Source: Euryodendron excelsum (lineage: Eukaryota > Streptophyta > Magnoliopsida > Ericales > Pentaphylacaceae). Taken from it: 64,000 nucleotides of DNA. The first letter of the stretch is position 1. Each line of letters opens with the position of its first letter. The notes beneath the pieces are model-generated. The model searched no databases and was not told the DNA's origin. It saw nothing but the letters and a program-made list of their open reading frames with translations. Location: NCBI GenBank assembly GCA_033060915.1, contig CM065398.1, forward strand, positions 3,808,501 through 3,872,500, given 5' to 3'. Positions 58,661 through 64,000 of the stretch are shown here, piece by piece. The position numbers and the translations under genes were made by a program.

Positions 58661-59349
58661 CTAGAATTTAGTTTTAAGGGCTGAAACTTTGAAGCTCAAA
58701 TCTTTTCCTATTGATATAATTATTATATTATAAACTTTTTTGGTATATATTTCTAGATATATTAAAACATGAGACATATATTGGAATGTAAGACTAAACC
58801 TTATTAAGTGAAAAATAATGTAACTTTTATTTAGCCTCAGCAAAATAAAAAGTACAAATTAATTGTTACTTATACATTTCACCTTTACTATTAGTAAAGT
58901 AAAACTTGATATTCTTTATTCCATAAATCATCTATGATTGATTTCATGCCAAATCTTAATACAATTTTTTTTCAATGTATATGTGTGTTCATGTTTTGGA
59001 ACTCATTTTGACTACTATGTAATTTAGTGATATTTGTTTGTGTCTGTGACTCTGTATGCTTCTATTTGACTTGTTGGATTGGTACACCAAAAAAAACAAA
59101 CAAAAAAAAAAAAAAAAACAACAGATTGTTGAGTTTAATAGGTTAGGGCATACACAAAAAAAAAGGTAAAACCTATAATCCACAATACAAATTTAGGGTT
59201 TTATTAGGTTATGACCTTAAGAAGAATCCTAAATTGCCGGAGTGCTAGTAAAATAAAATTTTAGTAAGACACTATATACATATATTACCTAAGAGGTTAC
59301 ACAAAAAGTTGGGGTACCATGACACCCCTCACCTTAATAAGGATCCATC

Positions 59350-59547
59350 AAGAGTGACTCAGTGGTCGATCAATTTATTCTTATGTTAAGTATGAGATCT
59401 CAAATTCGATTTCTTTTAATGTAGATCACATCCCTTTATAGTTAGTCATCTTTCAAGCAATGCATGAAGTTTATATAATTGGTGACAACGCCGCATGAGC
59501 AACTGGCTCAAAGGCCTAAACCCTTTATAGTGAAAAAATAACATACA
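59350..59547 (+). mobile_element. tRNA-derived SINE
   Basis: Box A-like GTGACTCAGTGGTCGATCA and box B-like CAAATTCGATTTC are correctly spaced for RNA polymerase III. The tRNA-unrelated body ends GCATGAGCAACTGGCTCAAA..CCCTTTATAGTG and a short A-run. It belongs to a different family from the SINE at 21621. Sequence between 58661 and 59349 is AT-rich with nothing recognised. Confidence 0.65.
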
Positions 59548-60656
59548 TCATCGCCTCTTATGTATTTGATGCATAGTTATCAAGAAACTCTTTTCAAAAG
59601 GAGAAATCCTCTTTCCCAGAAACTCGTATCTAGAATGTAGATGAAAACTCTCATGGAATCTTAAAGAAAATTTTCAGAAAACGATTATGAGAATTTTTTG
59701 AAACTCTTTACAAAATTTAAAAAGCTTGTCAAAGCCTCTTCCAAAATATCAGTGAAACTCTCTAGAAATTTGTTTCTCATAATTTTTAGTATTTTTTATG
59801 CTTCCAAATGTTATTGTTGAATAATATATAATTTTTGTAATAAATGTTTATAGTGATTGCATAGTTTTAGTATTTTACTTGATCATAAAAGTATTCTAAA
59901 TATGTTATATCGCTTTTTAAAGTTTTTAATATTTGTATAAATATCCTATCTAATTTATATTACCCAGCGTTTTCTCTTTTTCACAATTTTTTAGGTCACG
60001 TTTCTCATACCATTTCCTCTTCTGCTTAATTTCCGTTCTGGCAACAATGGTTTGATGTCCCCAACAATGCTTTTACATAATTATGGAGAAATTCGTTACA
60101 GGAGAAAACCATATGATTTTTATTATCTTGGAAGGAAAGAAAAATCTTGTGCTTTTACATAAGTCATCGTAGAGTAAATTTAGGGATAAATCATTAGATT
60201 GATTACTTGATTTTCTTTCCACAGGTAAAAGAAAAAAAGAAAGAAAAGAAAAAGTAAGCTGTAATCTCTAGAGATTGTGAAGTAATCTAGCATCCCTGCA
60301 ATGCATATCTGATATCTCGATCGTAATTTAGAATTTACAAATTTCCAAGAAGCCAATTAGTGCATTAACAAGTTATGACTAAAATATCTTATTTTAGGGA
60401 GAAAAGAAATGTATTTTCATTTTGCACCCTTGCACTTTGCACCATTCTACTTTAGGACATTTATTTTTTATTTTTTTTGATAATAATTAAGCCCTTACAC
60501 TTTTGAGTTTTTATAATGTCAACATTCTCTTAATTTTCGTTAAGGAAGTAAATGGAAAATGCATATGTGCCAGTTTTTTTAAGGGCAAAACTAGAAAATT
60601 AATCTTAGCCCTATCTTTCTCTCTCTGCATCCCTCTTTTTCCTTTGTGATTTGCGG

Positions 60657-60692
<36 letters not shown>

Positions 60693-60739
60693 TATATTAT
60701 AGAAAAGCGTTAGACAGTCTTTAAAGTTGAAAGTTATAA
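59548..60739. other. AT-rich sequence, nothing recognised
   Basis: No coding frame. A (CT)n-(AT)n microsatellite lies at about 60655-60692. Confidence 0.5.
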
Positions 60740-60748
60740 TTCAACTTC

Positions 60749-61397
60749 GGGTAAATTACATGGACACCCCTTCAACTATGACTCAGTATCACTTTACCTC
60801 TTTTAACTAAAAAAGTGGACATTTTGGCCCCTCAACTATGAAATTATATCAATTTCACCTCTTCTATTAGGTTGCCGTTGAAAAAATTAGCAGAAAATAG
60901 TCATGTGACTAAAAAAATAGACCAAAGAACCCTTACACCAAGATAAATGATTTTTTTAAGACAAAATTGTATTGACAAATAAAATTTTCTAAGGCTCAAG
61001 ATTGCCTTAGAAAATGTATGTATATGTATATATAAACATGCAGAAGCCATATAAATATATATACTTATATTTATGCATATATATAGACAATAAAATTTTC
61101 TAAGGCTCAAGATTGCCTTAGAAAATGTATATATACGTATATATAAACATGCATAAGCCATATAAATATACACACTTATATTTATGCATATGTATAGATA
61201 TTTATCTAAATGTAAAGGTAATTTGGTATATTTTTCAATCATGTGACTGTTTTCTGTTACTTTTTCAAACCATAATATGAAAAAGAGGTGAAGTGATACA
61301 ATTGCATAGTTGAGGGGTCAAAATGTCCACTTTTTTTAGTTAAAGGGGGTAAAGTGATATTGAGTCATAGTTGATGGGGTGTCCATGTAATTAACCC
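60749..61397. mobile_element. 649-bp Mutator-type MITE with about 95-bp inverted termini
   Basis: The left end is GGGTAAATTACATGGACACC. The right end on the other strand is GGGTTAATTACATGGACACC. The inverted match continues through TCAACTATGACTCA, TCACTTTACC, AACTAAAAAAGTGGACATTTTG and CCCCTCAACTATG. Flanks TTCAACTTC (60740-60748) and TTCAACTTT (61398-61406) are a 9-bp duplication with one mismatch. The interior is an AT-rich tandem duplication. A transcript would fold into one long hairpin. Confidence 0.8.
60974..61197 (+). repeat. 111-bp tandem duplication with perfect 12-bp hairpins
   Basis: Two copies each contain ATTTTCTAAGGC, an 8-base loop TCAAGATT, and GCCTTAGAAAAT (60984-61015 and 61095-61126). 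The stems are identical and perfect in both copies while the AT-rich remainder differs. Confidence 0.85.
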
Positions 61398-61406
61398 TTC
61401 AACTTT

Positions 61407-62116
61407 CTCATAGTTTTGAATTAGTAAAATACAAAAATATAAAAATCTATATTCTATTGGTTGTTTCAACTTTATTATTTTACTTTAAATTTCATTATAT
61501 TTTGTCTCTTGGTGTATATAGTAAGTTTTTCAAATTTTCCTTCAATTATGCTCCTTATATAGAATCTTTAATAAAAGAATAAAAATAATATTTAATTTTT
61601 ATGAGAGTACGTACATATGTTTCAAAATTATCAAAATTGTTATTACTCATCAATCAAAACTCTTCAAGAATGATTAAAAAAATAAAAACAGTAGTAAATC
61701 AAAATTTTGACAAAGGCAAATGAAATTGAAGTCATTATATATATTTATTTTTTGATAGATGAATGATTGGCACATATTTTTTTTTTGTTTCAAACATTAA
61801 ATTATATCAAACGAGATTAAATTATCTTACTTTAGTAGCCAGGTTGCATCCAAAGTAAATTTCCTAATTGTGCTTATATCAGTAAAAAAAAAAAATCCTT
61901 AACATTCTTTATTTTTATTTTTTAGTAATTTTATTTTATTTTCAAAAATATTTAAATGAAAAATACTTTTGAAAAAATTAAAATATATCATAGACAACAA
62001 AAAAGTAATAATTAATTAAAGTAATTTTATTTTAGTAATGACAACCAATTTTTTGATATAAATACACATGTTTTGGCTAGGTTCGGGAGATGTTTAACCC
62101 TATTAGTTCAATTAAG
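61407..62116. other. AT-rich sequence, nothing recognised
   Basis: No frame or bounded repeat seen. Confidence 0.5.
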
Positions 62117-62124
62117 CTTACAGG

Positions 62125-62448
62125 TAGGGATGAAAAAATAACTCGATATATCGGGCTTCCGTCCCGCCCTGCTCTATTGGTACGGGTATGAGGTGATACT
62201 AAATGGAGCGGCGTGAGTTTGGGAACAAGGTGTAAAAACCTGTCTCAACCTGAACTTGTACCAATATTCATTATTATAGGCATATATTTTATGAAAATAT
62301 GAGTATTGTGATTTTATCCCTTTTGTCCATGATATGTTTGAAAAAACAGTAAGATAAAAGTAAGCGGGGCAGGGCAGGTTTGGAAGGGAGGGATTACCAT
62401 GACGGGGCGAGGATGGGGTAGGGGTCCCTCGACCCGTTGTCATCCCTA
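62125..62448. mobile_element. 324-bp hAT MITE with perfect 8-bp target duplication
   Basis: CTTACAGG lies on both sides (62117-62124 and 62449-62456). The left end is TAGGGATGAAAA. The right end on the other strand is TAGGGATGACAACGGGTCGA. The right subterminal region is G-rich (GCGGGGCAGGGCAGG, GACGGGGCGAGGATGGGG). The left carries CGGGCTTCCGTCCCGCC. It resembles the left end of the large hAT at 21821. No coding capacity. Confidence 0.85.
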
Positions 62449-62891
62449 CTTACAGGTATTCTTAATTTTATGATTTGTGATTTGAGTTAAGAGTAACCTA
62501 AGTATGCATGATGGTCATGAAATTAGTGTGTTAGCCCAATTAAATAAAATAAATTAAAAATTATATTCCAAAATTTAATAATGAGTTACATTTAACTTAA
62601 ATTTCAAAACAGTTTTTTGCTAAATTTATTGTTTTAAGTGATAATATTTAATGCAGTTAATAGGTAATTCATTTACAATAAGTAGACTCATGCACTTACC
62701 AATGTTATAAAATTATAGTTTTTTAGCAAAATTTTAAGTATATATATTTTATCTCATAATCTTAAGGATTTTTATTACAATTAATTGATAGAATTTAATT
62801 TTTGAATGTGAATATATTATATTTGATATAGTTCATATTAGAATTGTATCGTTTAATGATAAAAATACTTTTGTACGTAGCACAAGTTCAT

Positions 62892-63474
62892 TGTTAGTAT
62901 ATATATATATATCACACAAACACATAGACCCACCACAAATCCCTCAACCCAATCACCCTAGAAACCTTTTCTCTGGCATACACAAAGCATAAAGACTCCC
63001 CCCCGGCACATCACATCCAGCTGCTTACCCCTGCCACCCTTGCCCCACCTAATCATCCTCTGCCCACTAACCCAAGCTCCCCAAATTACTTCCTTCCAAC
63101 ACTTTTAAGCCCCATCAACATGTTGAACTCATGCCATTGGATTTTTCATTGGATCCATTGGCAAGGAATTTTTCCATCAATGGAGTCTTCTCTACACTCC
63201 AAGACACTATTGATGGTGTCTCCATCAAAGAAGGGATTGCATGAGTATCCAAGGGTTTTTTTTGTCTCCAAGGTACCATTATGTAGGATAAATATACTCT
63301 AAAGCAAGAAAGCTTAGAGCGTGGTGAGGTACGTTTGAGAGAGTTGTTTGGTGAGTTGAGTTGAGTTGAGTTAAGGGAAGAAGCTCTCCTTTTCCTCCTC
63401 TGTAATTAGTTTTCTTCATTTAGTGAGATTTTTTTCTCTCTCAGTTCGTGTGTGAATATTTTATGGGCACAACA
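62892..63474 (+). mobile_element. 5' LTR of a Ty1/copia retrotransposon
   Basis: It begins TGTTAGTATATATATA and ends TATGGGCACAACA, followed after two bases by an initiator-Met-tRNA primer site. A (GTTGA)n-like GAGTTGAGTTGAGTTGAG run lies near 63353-63374 and a TTTCTCTCTC stretch near 63431. The 3' LTR is outside the window, so the left boundary rests on the TG start and typical size (583 bp) only. Confidence 0.65.
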
Positions 63475-63476
63475 AG

Positions 63477-63489
63477 TGGTATTAGAGCC
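63477..63489 (+). other. Copia primer-binding site (initiator methionine tRNA)
   Basis: TGGTATTAGAGCC is one base off the canonical TGGTATCAGAGC complement to the 3' end of initiator Met-tRNA, the usual primer of plant Ty1/copia elements. Confidence 0.8.
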
Positions 63490-63799
63490 TCGTTAGAATC
63501 GCTAAAGCAAAAATAGAGTAATTTTTGCTTATTGCCCATACATCAAAGTGCTTAAAATCGAGTTTTGACCACATTATTGTGTTTGTCTTGATGATACAAG
63601 TCCAATGCCGCAAACCGTGTAAAAAACGGAACTAAAACAAGCTCGTACGAGCTGGTCAAAGTTTGTCTTCGCCAAGTCAACGCCGGCGAAGTCACTGGTG
63701 CCAAAGAAAAAGCAGTGACATCATTGTTGACATCATCATTACATTAGCAGTGACATTAGCACCCAGTTAGAAGAAGTAATGCCACGTCACTAGAATTTT

Positions 63800-63960
63800 T
63801 AAAAATTATAGTTTGGACCTTAAATTTCTTAAAAATTATAGTTCAACCCCAAAACTCGGCCCCAAAAAATTTTTAAAAAATTATAGTTTAGTCCCAAAAC
63901 TTTTTAAAAACTATAATTTGGCCCCTAAATTTTTTAAAAATTATAATTCAACCCCAAAAT
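63800..63960 (+). repeat. Short repeats in the copia leader
   Basis: Five or so diverged copies of about 30 bp: TTAAAAATTATAGTTTGGCC followed by CCTAAATT or CCAAAACT. They lie between the primer site and the gag start. Confidence 0.65.
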
Positions 63961-63985
63961 ATTTGAATTCATAGAGAAGCCAACA

Positions 63986-64000
63986 ATGTCAACTACAGGA
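63986..64000 (+). CDS. Start of copia gag, cut by the window end
   Basis: ATG TCA ACT ACA GGA (MSTTG) at the expected distance after the copia leader, in a purine context (AACAATG). Many plant copia Gag proteins begin in this style. Only five codons are visible, so whether the element is intact cannot be judged here. Confidence 0.4.

Noticed and set aside
59350..59430. tRNA gene (box A and box B spacing)
   Set aside because: It cannot form a full cloverleaf and is followed by a SINE body and A-run; read as a tRNA-derived SINE.

Overview
This is nuclear DNA of a flowering plant, probably a woody dicot, although the species cannot be named from the sequence. It is AT-rich and full of transposable elements. 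The coding potential is broken into short exons with GT-AG introns. Only one intact host gene can be reconstructed: the plant nuclear cap-binding protein subunit CBP20. There is no sign of bacterial, plasmid or phage organisation, no tRNA or rRNA gene and no CRISPR array.

Layout. 1-333: the 3' end of a LINE-like retrotransposon with an A-tail. 334-3789: intergenic, with one possible exon. 3790-21129 (minus): CBP20, eight coding exons and 253 codons, spread over 17.3 kb. Intron 4 is a minor-spliceosome (U12) AT-AC intron of 3.1 kb. Intron 2 is 8.3 kb and carries a 2.1 kb solo LTR. Intron 5 carries a decayed gag. 21130-21620: the CBP20 5' UTR and proximal promoter. 21621-26735: a SINE that appears to be split by a 4.9 kb hAT-type insertion, which itself holds a 1.03 kb solo LTR with a perfect 5-bp target duplication. 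26736-30084: small elements (a second SINE relic, a Mutator-type MITE, an 8-bp-TSD MITE) and unassigned sequence.

30085-51980 is one nested block. Its shell is a dead Ty3/gypsy element of the Tat lineage (dual RNase H, 69-bp tandem repeats, antisense coiled-coil ORF). Inserted in the shell are a 1.5 kb solo LTR, a Ty1/copia-type solo LTR, and a truncated copy of a giant (about 4.5-4.9 kb) gypsy LTR. The copia-type LTR holds a complete copy of the same giant LTR in opposite orientation. That copy holds a hAT element, and the hAT carries a fragment of a flavonoid 3'-hydroxylase (CYP75B) gene. Four of these insertions have recognisable target-site duplications.

51981-62891: unassigned AT/T-rich DNA with microsatellites, a SINE, a 649-bp Mutator-type MITE and a 324-bp hAT MITE with a perfect 8-bp duplication. 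62892-64000: the 5' LTR, initiator-Met-tRNA primer site, leader and first codons of a Ty1/copia element that runs off the window.

Biologically, CBP20 binds the mRNA cap together with CBP80. Everything else in the window is transposon biology: repeated insertion into older insertions, solo-LTR formation, one case of gene-fragment capture, and intron growth in a housekeeping gene whose exons and splice sites remain intact.
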